Assembly (NCBI GenBank): GCA_031274765.1
Contig: JAISPR010000087.1
Coordinates: 1 to 64,000 of the forward strand
DNA: 64,000 bases
Reading direction: 5' to 3'
DNA from: Nitrososphaerota archaeon
GTDB lineage: Archaea; Thermoproteota; Bathyarchaeia; Bathyarchaeales; Bathycorpusculaceae
Positions 44,786-54,878 of the stretch are shown piece by piece. The translations under genes were made by a program, and so were the position numbers. Numbering within the stretch: position 1 is the first letter of the stretch; every line of letters begins with the position of its first letter. A model generated the notes under the pieces. The model was not told the DNA's origin. It did no database searches and was given only the letters and a program-made list of their open reading frames with translations.

Positions 44786-45651
44786 CTATTTCAGGTAAAA
44801 CCCGCATATGCGGCATCATTGGTGACCCCATTGAGCATTCCCTTAGTCCAATTATGCATAATGCCGCCTTTGAAGCATCAGGATTGGATTATACATATTT
44901 AGCCTTTAAAGTAAAACCCGCCGGTATTGCTAACGCCGTTGAGGGCATGAGGGCCCTAAACATCCGCGGCTTAAACGTTACCATGCCGCATAAAAACACC
45001 GTTATGGCAAATCTTGACCGTATTGATCTCTCGGCACAGATCATAAACTCGGTAAACACAATACTAAACAAAGAAAATCTACTGTTAGGTTTTAATACCG
45101 ATGGGATTGGTGCAGTTAAGGCCTTAAAAGAAAATGGTGCTGAACTAAAGGGCAGAAAAGTTTTGTTACTAGGCTCAGGCGGTGCAGCAAGAGCTATTGC
45201 CCATTCGGTTGTCAAAGAAGCCGATGAGTTAGCTGTGCTCAATCGAACAGTTAAGCATGCTCAGGCACTGGCTAAACTACTTGAAAGGTCGGTTAATAAA
45301 AAAATTGCGGTTGGCTCTCTATCGCCAAGTGACATTCAACAAAATCTTCAAGATTCAGATATTCTCATAAATGCCACATCTATAGGCATGAAGCCGCACC
45401 CAGACATAAGCCCCATTCCACCAAAATTGCTCCGGTCTAATCTCTCAGTTATGGATATAGTGTATAATCCCTTAGAAACTAAACTATCAAAAGATGCGAA
45501 AAATGCAGGTGCAAAAATAATTAGTGGGGTGGAGATGCTTATCTATCAGGGGGCGGTTGCTTTTGAGATTTGGACGGGAAAAACGGCACCTGTTGAAATT
45601 ATGCGACAAACAATATTTAGTCATCTGCAACGGAAGGCACAAGGAAATTGA
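44782..45651 (+). CDS. aroE: shikimate dehydrogenase
   Basis: NADP-dependent reduction of 3-dehydroshikimate. Substrate-site residues in IEHSLSPIMHNAAF (Ser-Leu-Ser-Pro), catalytic Lys-Asp in TMPHKNTV and FNTDGIGAV, and the Rossmann loop LLGSGGAARAIAHSV are intact. 289 aa. ATGA overlap with aroD. Confidence 0.95.
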   Translation: MTISGKTRICGIIGDPIEHSLSPIMHNAAFEASGLDYTYLAFKVKPAGIANAVEGMRALNIRGLNVTMPHKNTVMANLDRIDLSAQIINSVNTILNKENLLLGFNTDGIGAVKALKENGAELKGRKVLLLGSGGAARAIAHSVVKEADELAVLNRTVKHAQALAKLLERSVNKKIAVGSLSPSDIQQNLQDSDILINATSIGMKPHPDISPIPPKLLRSNLSVMDIVYNPLETKLSKDAKNAGAKIISGVEMLIYQGAVAFEIWTGKTAPVEIMRQTIFSHLQRKAQGN

Positions 45652-46517
45652 GCAATAGAGCTTTAGCGGTGGCACATGGTGCGGTAACGATTGTTAATGC
45701 AATTGCGTTGGGCAGGGGAGCGGCGTTTGGGGTGGATTTGTGGACTAAAGCAGAGGTTAAATTAACCAGTGAGGCGGGCATAGTTGAAGTGGAAATATTA
45801 TCTGATGTTGAAGAATGTCCACAGCTTGTCAAAAAAACTGCACTGGGAGTTATGAAACGGTTTGGTTTAGAGAAAAGTTTTGGGGCTCAGATAAGAACAC
45901 AATCAAATATTCCCATCGCTAGGGGTCTAAAGAGCAGCAGTACCGCGGCAAATGCAACAGCCCTTGCCACGGTGGCAGCGTTGGGTAAGCACCTTGATGA
46001 TTTAGAGGTTATAAAAATCGGTGTACAGGCAGCATTTGATGCTCAGGTCACACTCACGGGGGCCTTTGATGATGCATGTGCCTCGTATTTTGGGGGGGTA
46101 GTCATAACGGATAATTTAAATCAAAAAATTCTAAAACAGATGACTTTACCCCAAGAGTTAGCTGTGTTGTTCTATGTACCTTCACAGAAAGCCTACACTA
46201 TCAATGCAGATACCACTCGGCTCAAAACCGTGAAGCCGCTGGTTGAAATCGCGTTTGAAAAGGCGATGCAGGGTGAGATTTGGGATGCGTTGACATTAAA
46301 CGGTTTAGCATACTCGGCAGCATCTAATCAGGACATGACCATTGCCATTGATGCGTTAGCGGCAGGGGCAACAGCTGCGGGATTGTGTGGCAAAGGTCCA
46401 GCAATAGCAGCTATCACATCCAGTGATGCCATCGACAAAGTAAGAGTTAGCTTACAAAAATATGAAGGGGAAATCATACTAGCCTATCCCAACAGCAAAA
46501 AAGCTACGGTGATCTAA
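45648..46517 (+). CDS. aroK: shikimate kinase, archaeal GHMP type
   Basis: GHMP-superfamily kinase unrelated to bacterial AroK. It begins ALAVAHGAVTIVNAIALGRG, the ATP site is IPIARGLKSSSTAANATALA, and the C-terminal GHMP motif AAGLCGKGPAIAAI is present. 289 aa. TTGA overlap with aroE. Presence here completes the archaeal-type pathway. Confidence 0.95.
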   Translation: MSNRALAVAHGAVTIVNAIALGRGAAFGVDLWTKAEVKLTSEAGIVEVEILSDVEECPQLVKKTALGVMKRFGLEKSFGAQIRTQSNIPIARGLKSSSTAANATALATVAALGKHLDDLEVIKIGVQAAFDAQVTLTGAFDDACASYFGGVVITDNLNQKILKQMTLPQELAVLFYVPSQKAYTINADTTRLKTVKPLVEIAFEKAMQGEIWDALTLNGLAYSAASNQDMTIAIDALAAGATAAGLCGKGPAIAAITSSDAIDKVRVSLQKYEGEIILAYPNSKKATVI

Positions 46518-47812
46518 TGGTTGATGTTGTTGTTAAAAAAACATCTCAGCTATATGGAGAAATTTTTGCTCCGCCCTCGAAGTCATATACTCAGCGCATG
46601 GTCATAGCCGCGGCATTATCACAGGGGGTTTCAAAGGTTTGGCAGCCTCTTTTTGCCCAAGACACTAAAGCCGCTCTAAGAGCAGTGAGTGCTTTTGGCG
46701 CAAAAGTCCAATTTGACAAGGATTGTTGGATAATTCACGGAGCTAAGCGGCTCAAAGCGCCAGAGGGGCCTGTGGACTGTGGAGAATCGGGGGCAACCCT
46801 GCGCTTTATAGTGCCCATTGCAACACTTGCAGAGGGTCCCTCGACGTTGTTGTTTAGAGGTTCAATTGAGCGGCGTCCTGTAGAACCCCTCATAGGAGCT
46901 CTAGAAGCTCTTGGTGCAAATGTTTGTGTGGGCAAATATGATAATTTAGATGCAGTTTTTGTGGAAGGCTTGGGTTTAGCGGGGGGTAAAACAGCCATTG
47001 CAGGCGATATAAGCTCTCAGTTCATCTCAGGCTTAATGTTTGCCTGCCCTTTGGCCGGTTTAGAAACTGAAATCGCTCTAACTTCACATTTAGAATCCAC
47101 CGATTACATAAAGATGACAAAGACAGTTCTTTCCAATCACGCCATAACAGTAAACCTCAACCCCACCAGCATCACAGTTCCTGGCAATCAAACATATAAG
47201 CCAACAGAGACTAAAGTGCCAGGAGATTTTTCTTCAGCGGCCTTTCTCTTAGCCGCCTCAGCAATAGTTCGCTCACATATTACCATCAACAATTTAGATC
47301 ATGAAATGATACAAGGTGACAGGGCCATCATAGTTGTGCTCCAGAAAATGGGGGTTAAAATTAAAGTCTGTCCCCTGGGGGTTGAAATTCAAAGTACCGG
47401 CAACCCGCTAATACCCATCGATGTAGATGTAAAAGACATCCCAGATCTCGTTCCAGTAATTGCTGTTCTAGCCTGCTATGCTAAGGGTACATCACATATT
47501 TTGGGTGCAAAAAGACTCCGATTCAAAGAATCCGACCGATTGCAATCCATCTATGCGGAACTAAACAAAATGGGGGCAGAAATTGTTCTAACTGAGGAGG
47601 GGTTGAGCATAACAGGTGCGCCCCTTCAGGGTGCAGTCATTAACACCCACAACGACCATCGAATCGCCATGGCGGCCTCTGTTGCGGCATTGCATGCAGA
47701 AGGCAAGACCACCATTCAAGATGCTGAATGTATCAGAAAGTCTTATCCACAATTCTATATTCATCTAAAGCAAATAGGAGCAGATATCATTGGCGGGGAA
47801 TTTGATAGGTAG
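46517..47812 (+). CDS. aroA: 3-phosphoshikimate 1-carboxyvinyltransferase (EPSP synthase)
   Basis: Adds enolpyruvate to shikimate 3-phosphate. Signatures: FAPPSKSYTQRMVIAAAL, CGESGATLRFIVPIA, GDISSQFISGLMFA, VPGDFSSAAFLLAA, RFKESDRL and NTHNDHRIAMA. 431 aa, full length. The start shares one base with the aroK stop (TAATG). Confidence 0.96.
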   Translation: MVDVVVKKTSQLYGEIFAPPSKSYTQRMVIAAALSQGVSKVWQPLFAQDTKAALRAVSAFGAKVQFDKDCWIIHGAKRLKAPEGPVDCGESGATLRFIVPIATLAEGPSTLLFRGSIERRPVEPLIGALEALGANVCVGKYDNLDAVFVEGLGLAGGKTAIAGDISSQFISGLMFACPLAGLETEIALTSHLESTDYIKMTKTVLSNHAITVNLNPTSITVPGNQTYKPTETKVPGDFSSAAFLLAASAIVRSHITINNLDHEMIQGDRAIIVVLQKMGVKIKVCPLGVEIQSTGNPLIPIDVDVKDIPDLVPVIAVLACYAKGTSHILGAKRLRFKESDRLQSIYAELNKMGAEIVLTEEGLSITGAPLQGAVINTHNDHRIAMAASVAALHAEGKTTIQDAECIRKSYPQFYIHLKQIGADIIGGEFDR

Positions 47813-48893
47813 AGAATTCACCATAACAACGTTTGGCGAGAGTCATGGTAAAGTCGTGGGGGTATTAATTGATGGTTGCCCGGCGGGTTTAGGGCTCTCA
47901 GAAACAGATTTTGAAGAAGAACTCAAAGAGCGGATTCCGGATAATCCAAAAATTGTTTCAGCACGTATAGAAAAAGATGTGCCCCAAATTTTGAGCGGGG
48001 TCTTTAACGGCTACACAACTGGTGCACCGCTTGTTATAATTGTTGAGAACAGAGAAGTCCAATCCGGCGACTATGAGGTTATTAAAAATCTACCGCGTCC
48101 ATCCCATAGTGACTACCCTGCGCGCATTCGATACGGAGGCTTTAATGACTACCGGGGTAGTGGACGGTTCTCAGGTCGCATGACAGTCGCACTTATTATA
48201 GCAGGGGTTGTTGCTAAAAAATTACTCGCACACTACGATATTGAGGTTTTAGCCTACACTCAAGCTATTGGGTTAATTAAGAGTGACAAAGAAGTCTCTT
48301 TGTTTGAGTGTAGAAAAAACCGTAATGCCACAACTACTAGGTGTTTGGATGTGGCATGTGCAGAAAAAATGGAGGCTGCCATTGTTGCGGCTAAAGAATC
48401 AGGGGATAGTCTTGGCGGTGTTATCGAATGTGTTACATTCAATATGCCAGCAGGTATCGGTGAGCCGCTCTTTGATACCTTAGATGGGGATTTGGCTAAG
48501 GCGCTCTTTAGCATACCGGCAGTAAAAGGTGTTGAATTCGGCAGGGGTTTTAGGGTTGCAGAATTGAGGGGAACAGAAAACAATGATGCTTTTTGCATAC
48601 AGGAGGGTAGAGTAGTAACTGTGACCAAAAACGCTGGCGGCATATTGGGCGGGCTATCTAATGGTATGCCCATTGTTATTCGAGTGGCCATTAAACCCAC
48701 ACCCTCAATTGTCAAAGAACAACAAACCGTTAATTTGTTGACCTATGAGAACACTCAGATTAGCATCAAAGGTAGACATGATCCATGTATTGTTCCAAAG
48801 GCTGTGCCTGCTGTGGAAGCCGCTGTTGCCATAACATTAGTGGATCATCTGATGCGTTCAGGAAATATTTCAAAAATTCTTAAGAGGCCATGA
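47790..48893 (+). CDS. aroC: chorismate synthase
   Basis: FMN-dependent elimination of phosphate from EPSP to chorismate. TTFGESHGKVVGVLIDGCP at the start, RPSHSDYPARIRYG, RGSGRFSGRMTVALI and the C-terminal GRHDPCIVPKAVPAVEA are all conserved. TTG 47790 gives MAGNLIGREF, overlapping aroA by 23 bp. 367 aa. Confidence 0.96.
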   Translation: MAGNLIGREFTITTFGESHGKVVGVLIDGCPAGLGLSETDFEEELKERIPDNPKIVSARIEKDVPQILSGVFNGYTTGAPLVIIVENREVQSGDYEVIKNLPRPSHSDYPARIRYGGFNDYRGSGRFSGRMTVALIIAGVVAKKLLAHYDIEVLAYTQAIGLIKSDKEVSLFECRKNRNATTTRCLDVACAEKMEAAIVAAKESGDSLGGVIECVTFNMPAGIGEPLFDTLDGDLAKALFSIPAVKGVEFGRGFRVAELRGTENNDAFCIQEGRVVTVTKNAGGILGGLSNGMPIVIRVAIKPTPSIVKEQQTVNLLTYENTQISIKGRHDPCIVPKAVPAVEAAVAITLVDHLMRSGNISKILKRP

Positions 48894-49156
48894 AATTGGA
48901 TAAAATAGAGGTATTGCGTGGAAAAATAGATGTAATTGATGAGCAAATTCTGCAGGCTATAGAACAGCGAATGGAGATATGCCGCGCCATTGGAGAACTC
49001 AAAAAACAACAAGACAAACCAATATATGACAATTTACGGGAAGCAAAAGTTTTTCGCAGAGTCAAAAACCACGCAGAACAACTCAAACTAGATCCACTTC
49101 AAATTGAGCGGATTTACCGCGAAATAGTTAATATGTGCAGTAGCGTTCAACAATAG
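48890..49156 (+). CDS. chorismate mutase, AroQ type
   Basis: Converts chorismate to prephenate. The 88-aa all-helical protein has LRGKIDVIDEQILQAIEQRM, EICRAIGELKKQQDKPIYD, and the basic RVKNHAEQLKLDPLQIERIYRE helix with the expected Arg/Lys active-site residues. ATGA overlap with aroC. Confidence 0.92.
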   Translation: MKLDKIEVLRGKIDVIDEQILQAIEQRMEICRAIGELKKQQDKPIYDNLREAKVFRRVKNHAEQLKLDPLQIERIYREIVNMCSSVQQ

Positions 49157-49182
49157 AGGACTCTAAACGGAGAGGCACCAGT

Positions 49183-50262
49183 ATGCTTTATGAAATAAAC
49201 GAAAAAGCCCTAAAACTTGAAAGCGAAGGAAAAAAGATCATCCGACTAAACCTTGGCGACCCAGACATGGCTACACCCCCCGAAATTGTGGAAGCGGCGT
49301 ATGCATCAATAAAGGCGGGCAAAACCAAATATTCCTCCTCTTATGGCGAATTACGTCTGCGGCAGAAAATCGCAGAAATACATGGCGTCAAAGCCGAAAA
49401 CATAGTTATCACGCCTGGCTCAAAATGGGGCGTTTTTGCCTCAATGTTTCTAACACTCAAAGGCGACAGCAACGTCATCATTCCAACACCGTACTGGACA
49501 GCCTATGATTTGATTGCTAAAAGCTTAGGTGTCAAAACCAAACTGTTGCGCACTGAAATGGAAACTGGCTGGAAAGTAGACCTTGCAGAACTTGAAAAAC
49601 TCATCGATACAAACACCAAAATGATTATCCTAAACAACCCCAATAATCCCACCAGTAAAACCATGGATCCCCAAACACTAGAGGGTATTGTTAAGATATC
49701 CAACAGTAGAGGCATCATTGTTCTCTCCGATGAGGTGTATAGTGCCATCAGCTTCACCCCGACCAAGAGTATTCTTGACTATGGCACAGACAGCCCGCAT
49801 ATTTTAAGCAACGGATTTAGCAAAACCTTTACTATGACGGGGTGGCGCATTGGCTATCTTGTTGCTAACAAACTCTTCATAGACAACATCACCAAGCTCA
49901 ATCAAATCACCATAAACAATGTGCCTGGCTTTATCCAGGATGCAGCACTAAAGGGCTTAGAGCACCGAGCCGAAATCACAGGAAGCATCAAAGCCAAATA
50001 CAAACAACGCGCTGACCTTGCATCTAAAAAACTCTCCGTTGCGGGCTTCAAATTTACTCAACCAGATGCCCCATTCTATCTGTTTCCCAAACGTGACGGC
50101 TTAGATGGCGAAAAATTCACGTTAAATCTGCTGGATAGCGGTGTTGCAGTTGCCCCGGGCACAAGTTTTGGTGACTACCAAGAACACTTCCGCATCAGTC
50201 TAACCGCTCCAGATGAACAAATCGCTACAGCCTTAGATAAAATCTGCGAGGTAACCGTTTGA
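49183..50262 (+). CDS. class I aminotransferase (aspartate/aromatic)
   Basis: PLP-dependent transaminase; position between chorismate mutase and prephenate dehydrogenase suggests it converts hydroxyphenylpyruvate/phenylpyruvate or prephenate. Motifs: RLNLGDPDMATPPEIV, NNPNNPTSKTMDP, SDEVYSAISF, the PLP lysine in SNGFSKTFTMTGWRIGY and FRISLTAPDEQ. ATG 49183 follows GGAGAGG; the N-terminus is slightly shorter than in many homologues. Confidence 0.92.
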   Translation: MLYEINEKALKLESEGKKIIRLNLGDPDMATPPEIVEAAYASIKAGKTKYSSSYGELRLRQKIAEIHGVKAENIVITPGSKWGVFASMFLTLKGDSNVIIPTPYWTAYDLIAKSLGVKTKLLRTEMETGWKVDLAELEKLIDTNTKMIILNNPNNPTSKTMDPQTLEGIVKISNSRGIIVLSDEVYSAISFTPTKSILDYGTDSPHILSNGFSKTFTMTGWRIGYLVANKLFIDNITKLNQITINNVPGFIQDAALKGLEHRAEITGSIKAKYKQRADLASKKLSVAGFKFTQPDAPFYLFPKRDGLDGEKFTLNLLDSGVAVAPGTSFGDYQEHFRISLTAPDEQIATALDKICEVTV

Positions 50263-51131
50263 GAACAGCCGTTCTTGGCGCAGGAAAAATGGGCATCTGG
50301 TTTGCGAAATATTGCAAATCCAGAGGTGACACGGTAGTTCTTGCGGACAGGAACGTCGAAAAACTTGCGAAGCTAAAAGAAGAGCTGGGTGTTGAAACAG
50401 CAGATTTTGCAGTTGCCGTTTGGGGTGCTGATCGGGTACTCATCTGTGTATCCATTTCTAGTTTTGAGGAGATTGTTAAAAAAATCAGTCCTGCGATTCA
50501 TGTGGGACAGCCAGTTATGGATATCTGTTCGATAAAAGAGTATCCGGTCAATATTATGCATCAGTATTTAAAGAAAGCTCTGGTTTTGGGGACACACCCC
50601 GTGTTTGGGCCAGGCAGTAGTGGGGTAGCTCACAAGGCCTATGTTTTAACCCCCACTAATTCAGAGGAACATGCCTACGCAGAAAAATTCAAGGAGTGGC
50701 TCATAGAAGAAGAGGCGCATGTTTTTGTTATGACCCCACAGAAGCATGATGAATTAATGGGGATTGTTTTGGGTTTTCCGCATTTTCTGGGGTTAGCGGC
50801 CTGTGAAACTCTTCTTGAGCAACCGAGTTTTATGGAATCTAAAAAGTTAGCGGGTACCACGTATCGGATGTTGTTTACGTTAGCCGAAGCGGTTGCCATG
50901 GAAACCCCTGATCTTTACGCCAACATTCAGACTAAACTCGCTGATTTAGATAATATGGAGGAGCAGTTTATCGCAAATGCTAAACAGTGGTTGGATTTGA
51001 TGAAGAAAAAAGATGTCCCGGCTCTAATGGAACGGGTGACACAGTTGCGAACAAAATTGGAGAAAGCAGACAGTGAATACACCAAAAGCTATGAAATCAT
51101 GTACAAGATGCTCCAGTCAACTGAAGGTTAA
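50259..51131 (+). CDS. tyrA: prephenate dehydrogenase
   Basis: Oxidative decarboxylation of prephenate to hydroxyphenylpyruvate for tyrosine. Rossmann motif AVLGAGKMGIWFAKYCKSRG at the start, DICSIKEYPVNIM, LGTHPVFGPG and the helical dimer domain with GFPHFLGLAACETLL. 290 aa, TTGA overlap with the aminotransferase gene. Last gene of the operon; pheA lies in the convergent operon. Confidence 0.93.
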   Translation: MRTAVLGAGKMGIWFAKYCKSRGDTVVLADRNVEKLAKLKEELGVETADFAVAVWGADRVLICVSISSFEEIVKKISPAIHVGQPVMDICSIKEYPVNIMHQYLKKALVLGTHPVFGPGSSGVAHKAYVLTPTNSEEHAYAEKFKEWLIEEEAHVFVMTPQKHDELMGIVLGFPHFLGLAACETLLEQPSFMESKKLAGTTYRMLFTLAEAVAMETPDLYANIQTKLADLDNMEEQFIANAKQWLDLMKKKDVPALMERVTQLRTKLEKADSEYTKSYEIMYKMLQSTEG

Positions 51132-51298
51132 ATATTGAAAGATTTTACGTAGATAGATAACGCCATTTTTTTGTAATTTTATCGCTTCGACCAACGTTTT
51201 TGGCTATCAAATTTCGAGTTTTCCATACTTTTCACCTCTTCGTTACCCTGACGAGATAAGGCTTAATCTCTATTAGAAATGCACATATTTTTCAAATC

Positions 51299-51412
51299 CA
51301 GATTGTGCAAAAACTCCGATAAAATTCACCAACCCCCAACATACAGAAACAGATGAAGCGGATACATTACCGGTAATGTTTAGTGATATTGTTTTGACTT
51401 TTGCGCAGTCTG
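51299..51412. repeat. repeat family A copy 5 (inverted)
   Basis: Opposite orientation to copies 1-4; ends CAGATTGTGCAAAAACTC and GACTTTTGCGCAGTCTG, with the complementary core CCGATAAAATTCACC. Lies about 170 bp after the aromatic operon. Bases 51413-51871 hold no recognised gene. Confidence 0.8.
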
Positions 51413-51871
51413 AATCTCCAAAGTTCATTGTAGACCATCATGGAGGGGTAAATAAGATTTGTCTACTATGGATCTGGATAGGTGACATAGAATGCAGGCA
51501 AACTACTTTTGTCCTAAGTAGCATCCGGGGTTTATTTGGGGAAGTTTTTTATCACGGTTATAGCCCTTTTGCTCCTGTTATGTTGGTGGAGTAGGTAAAA
51601 AAGGAGGTAACGCTGTGGGTAGTTTTGTCTTTTGGGTTGGTAGGTGAGTTAGGCTTTGAAAGAGGTAGTGTTCTTGGGTTATGGTTGTGAAGTGGTTAGC
51701 TGGTTTGGGAGGTGAATGGAGTTGTTTAGGGTGTTGGTTTGGCACTATGTTTGGATGTGTTCTGGGATGTTGTCTTGGGATGTATTTGGCGATGGTTATT
51801 ATGGTTGGGTTTTTGGGTTCGAGGGGTTGTTAGTATGTTGGTGATTTGGAGTCTATTGTTTTCTATGAGGG

Positions 51872-51977
51872 GAGACTGTCTAAAAACTAGAATTTTTTGT
51901 GTTTTTGGTGTAAACGGACGGAGAAAAACAGTTCTTCTATTGTTTTTCTGGGATTTTTGCTAGTTTTTGGACAGTCT
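51872..51977. repeat. repeat family C copy 2
   Basis: Nearly identical to copy 1 at 14291: AGACTGTCTAAAAACTAG, GTGTTTTTGGTGTAAACG, GACGGAGAAAAACAG and TAGTTTTTGGACAGTCT. It adjoins a transposase relic. Confidence 0.85.
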
Positions 51978-52280
51978 GGGGGGTTTGTCTATGGTTGATA
52001 CTGTAGGAGTGTTTAGGGTTGTTGCTTGGGTGTCTGTTGTTGTTTGGGTGTTTATTATTGTGGGGGTGGTGTTTGGGTAGTGTTGCCAGTAGGTGTTGTT
52101 TGGGATTAGCATGTTAGTTTGGGGGTCTAGTTTACCTATGAGGGTGCGGGTGTTGGTGGGTTGGTTGTTTTGGTTTCGGTAGGTTTTTAGGACTTTGTAG
52201 ACGTATTGGTGTTTGGTTGTTTTTCGTGTGATTATGCCTTTTTGTGGTAGTGGGACTTGGAATTTTTTGCATAGTACCAT
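51978..52280 (-). pseudogene. transposase N-terminal relic (IS1634/IS4-like)
   Basis: ATG 52280 starts MVLCKKFQVPLPQKGIITRK, followed by QYVYKVLKTYRNQNNQPTNT and RTLIGKLDPQTNMLIPNNTY. This is the typical start of IS4-group transposases (YVYK...R..IGKLD..TG.MIPN). The frame turns into Thr/Pro-rich sequence and runs into repeat C2; no catalytic core follows. Confidence 0.6.
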
Positions 52281-52524
52281 GGGTGACGCCTTTCTTTGTA
52301 TATGCTCATTGTTACATATACACATAAGGTTTTCGGTTCAAAATAAAGCGTGTTTGTTAAAATAGCTTCAGAAAGCAACAGGTACAAAAAAGTCATTAGA
52401 TTAGGCTAAAACACGAAATATACAGAACACCAAGAGTGAAATTTTAAACAGTCAAATAATTCATGACAAAATTTAGATTTATCACTAGCCAAGAAACAGA
52501 GAAGGGAAACAAAATAGTATACAG

Positions 52525-53337
52525 TTAGATAACACGAGGATAACTGCCTAAAATTTTTACAAAAGTTGCATATGTTTCCAGTGCAACAATAGCCTCAGCG
52601 CAACGTCTCTCGATGCGATGTCCTTCAAAGTCTAAATAAAAATTGTATTGCCACGCAGTTGTTTTGGTTGGACGAGACTCAATACGGGTAAGATTGATGT
52701 TTCGGGACGCAAATTCACCCAATGCATAATAAAGTGTCCCAGGTGCATGTTTAGCACTAAAAATAATACTAGTTTTGTCATCACCGGTTGGCTCTGCATC
52801 TTGGTTACTCAACACTAAGAATCGAGTATAATTAGAAGGGTTATCAGCAATGTCACGCGCAAGGAGTTTCATACTGTAGATGTCGGCAGCTTTCTCAGAT
52901 GCAATAGCAGCAGCGTCTGTAAGATTTTGCTCTTTAATGAGTTTAACAGCTCCGGCAGTGTCATAAGCGGGGATGATTTCCCATTTGTGTTCTTCAAGAT
53001 AGAGTCGACACTGCGCTAACGCTTGGGGGTGGGAGTAAACGGTATTTATGTCTTCGAGTTTTGTGTCGGGTTTACTTATAAGAACATGAGCGAGTTTAAC
53101 AGCGACTTCGCCGCAGACTTTTAAGTCATAATTTAAGAAGAGATCATAGTTCTGATTGACACTGCCCTCAATTGAGTTTTCAATGGGAACTACACCATGG
53201 GGAACAGCACCAGATTTGACCGATTCAAAGATACTACGAAAATCCTTACAGGGTACAGGCTCTGCTTTGTTACCGAAAAATTTGAAGACCGCCATCTCAC
53301 TGTATGCACCAGGTTCTCCCTGGTAGGTTACCATCAT
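52525..53337 (-). CDS. pheA: prephenate dehydratase
   Basis: Converts prephenate to phenylpyruvate for phenylalanine. TYQGEPGAYSEMAVFKFFG, GVVPIENSIEGSVNQNYDLF, the catalytic Thr region NYTRFLVLSNQD and a C-terminal ACT domain (KTSIIFSAKHAPGTLYYALG, RPTKTTAWQYNFYLDFEG) for phenylalanine feedback are all present. 270 aa. Last gene of the ilv-leu operon, overlapping leuA by 4 bp, linking Phe to branched-chain synthesis in one transcript. Confidence 0.95.
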   Translation of the reverse strand: MMVTYQGEPGAYSEMAVFKFFGNKAEPVPCKDFRSIFESVKSGAVPHGVVPIENSIEGSVNQNYDLFLNYDLKVCGEVAVKLAHVLISKPDTKLEDINTVYSHPQALAQCRLYLEEHKWEIIPAYDTAGAVKLIKEQNLTDAAAIASEKAADIYSMKLLARDIADNPSNYTRFLVLSNQDAEPTGDDKTSIIFSAKHAPGTLYYALGEFASRNINLTRIESRPTKTTAWQYNFYLDFEGHRIERRCAEAIVALETYATFVKILGSYPRVI

Positions 53338-54860
53338 GGTTTAATTCCTTGTTTTCCACTTCGGGTCTTTAGCAGACACTTGTTTATACCATTTATCATT
53401 GCCTCAACAGAGGCCATAACGATGTCTTCGCGTGCTGCACGAGCGCTAACAATGTTACCTTTTTCGTCTTCAACTTTTATAACAACTTCGGCAACTGCGT
53501 TAGAACCCCCGGTTATAGCTTCAAGTCTATATTCGCTTAGACGGATCTTTTCAAGATTACTGGTTAGTTTCTGAATAGCTTTGAGCACTGCATCAACGGG
53601 TCCAACACCCGTTTCTGCTGCGACGTACTCTCTGCCATCTAAGGTTAGACGAACAGATGCTGTGGGGATGACTTTTATACCTGTTACTACGGCCATGTCG
53701 CATAAATCAACGATTTTTTGCTCACCAATAACTTCACCCATAACCGCAGATGTAAGCGCAAATAAATCAGCATCCGTGACTAACTTGCCTTTGTCACCTA
53801 AGTCTTTGACACGCTTTACAATTTCTACTAACTGGGCTTCATTTGGGGTAATGCCGATTTCCGATAGCTCAGCTTGTATGCCACGTGTACCAGCTAGTTT
53901 ACCGGCAACGAGTTTACGTGTTCGACCAACCAACTCAGGACTTATGGGCTCAAAAGTTAGGGGCTGCTCAGTTACACCACGGGTGTGAATACCGGATTCG
54001 TGGGCAAACGCATTTTCGCCCACTATAGCTTTGTTAGCCTGCACCGGAATACCGGTTAGCGATGCAACTAGACGACTGGTACTATAGAGCAGACGGGTGT
54101 TAACATTTGTCTGGTATTTGTAGACCACATGTAGAGTAGTTACGACTTCTTCTAGAGCCGCATTGCCTGCGCGCTCACCTAGCCCGTTAACTGCAGTGTG
54201 GACTTGTGAAGCCCCTGCTTCCACGGCAGCTAAACTGTTAGCAACCGCTAAGCCAAAATCATCATGGCAGTGAATACTTAGAGGGACAGAGACAATGTTT
54301 TTTAGCTCATTTATTAGCTGGGTAATGGTTTTAGGTATCATTATACCCACAGTATCAGGTACATTTAAGCTGTCCATACCTGCGTCTTGTGCGGCATGAC
54401 AAATTTGTTTAATAAAGGTTAACTCAGACCGAGTGATGTCCATGGGGGAGAATTCGCATTTAACGCCATGCTTTTTTACGTATTCGATGCTGTCTACTGC
54501 AGAGGCCAATACTTGTTCAGGTGTTAAGTTAACAGCGTATTTCATCTGTATTGGTGAAGTTGGTATAAAAACATGAATTAAGTCCACATCGCAATCCAGG
54601 GCTGCATCAATATCGGAACGTTTAGCGCGTGACAATGCACAGATTTTTGATGTTAAGCCCAATTTGGCGATGTTTTTTACGACTTTTTTTTCACCCTCAG
54701 AACTACTGGGAAAACCCGCTTCGATGATGTCAACGCCTAGTTTGTTTAGTTGTTGGGCGATCTCGATTTTATCGTCTGAGGTTAAGGAGACACCGGGGGT
54801 TTGTTCGCCATCCCTTAAGGTGGTGTCCAATATGTGGATAGTTCGGGGTTGGGTTGTCAT
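53334..54860 (-). CDS. leuA: 2-isopropylmalate synthase
   Basis: Condenses 2-oxoisovalerate and acetyl-CoA, first step of leucine synthesis. [54 protein letters not shown] and [10 protein letters not shown] are present, and NVPDTVGIM fits isopropylmalate synthases better than citramalate synthases. The C-terminal regulatory domain ([15 protein letters not shown]) is complete. ATG 54860 has GGTGA 5 bases upstream; GTG 54869 is an alternative. Located with leuBCD, which supports LeuA over CimA. Confidence 0.9.
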   Translation of the reverse strand: MTTQPRTIHILDTTLRDGEQTPGVSLTSDDKIEIAQQLNKLGVDIIEAGFPSSSEGEKKVVKNIAKLGLTSKICALSRAKRSDIDAALDCDVDLIHVFIPTSPIQMKYAVNLTPEQVLASAVDSIEYVKKHGVKCEFSPMDITRSELTFIKQICHAAQDAGMDSLNVPDTVGIMIPKTITQLINELKNIVSVPLSIHCHDDFGLAVANSLAAVEAGASQVHTAVNGLGERAGNAALEEVVTTLHVVYKYQTNVNTRLLYSTSRLVASLTGIPVQANKAIVGENAFAHESGIHTRGVTEQPLTFEPISPELVGRTRKLVAGKLAGTRGIQAELSEIGITPNEAQLVEIVKRVKDLGDKGKLVTDADLFALTSAVMGEVIGEQKIVDLCDMAVVTGIKVIPTASVRLTLDGREYVAAETGVGPVDAVLKAIQKLTSNLEKIRLSEYRLEAITGGSNAVAEVVIKVEDEKGNIVSARAAREDIVMASVEAMINGINKCLLKTRSGKQGIKP

Positions 54861-54878
54861 GGGTTTCACCGGTTGTTG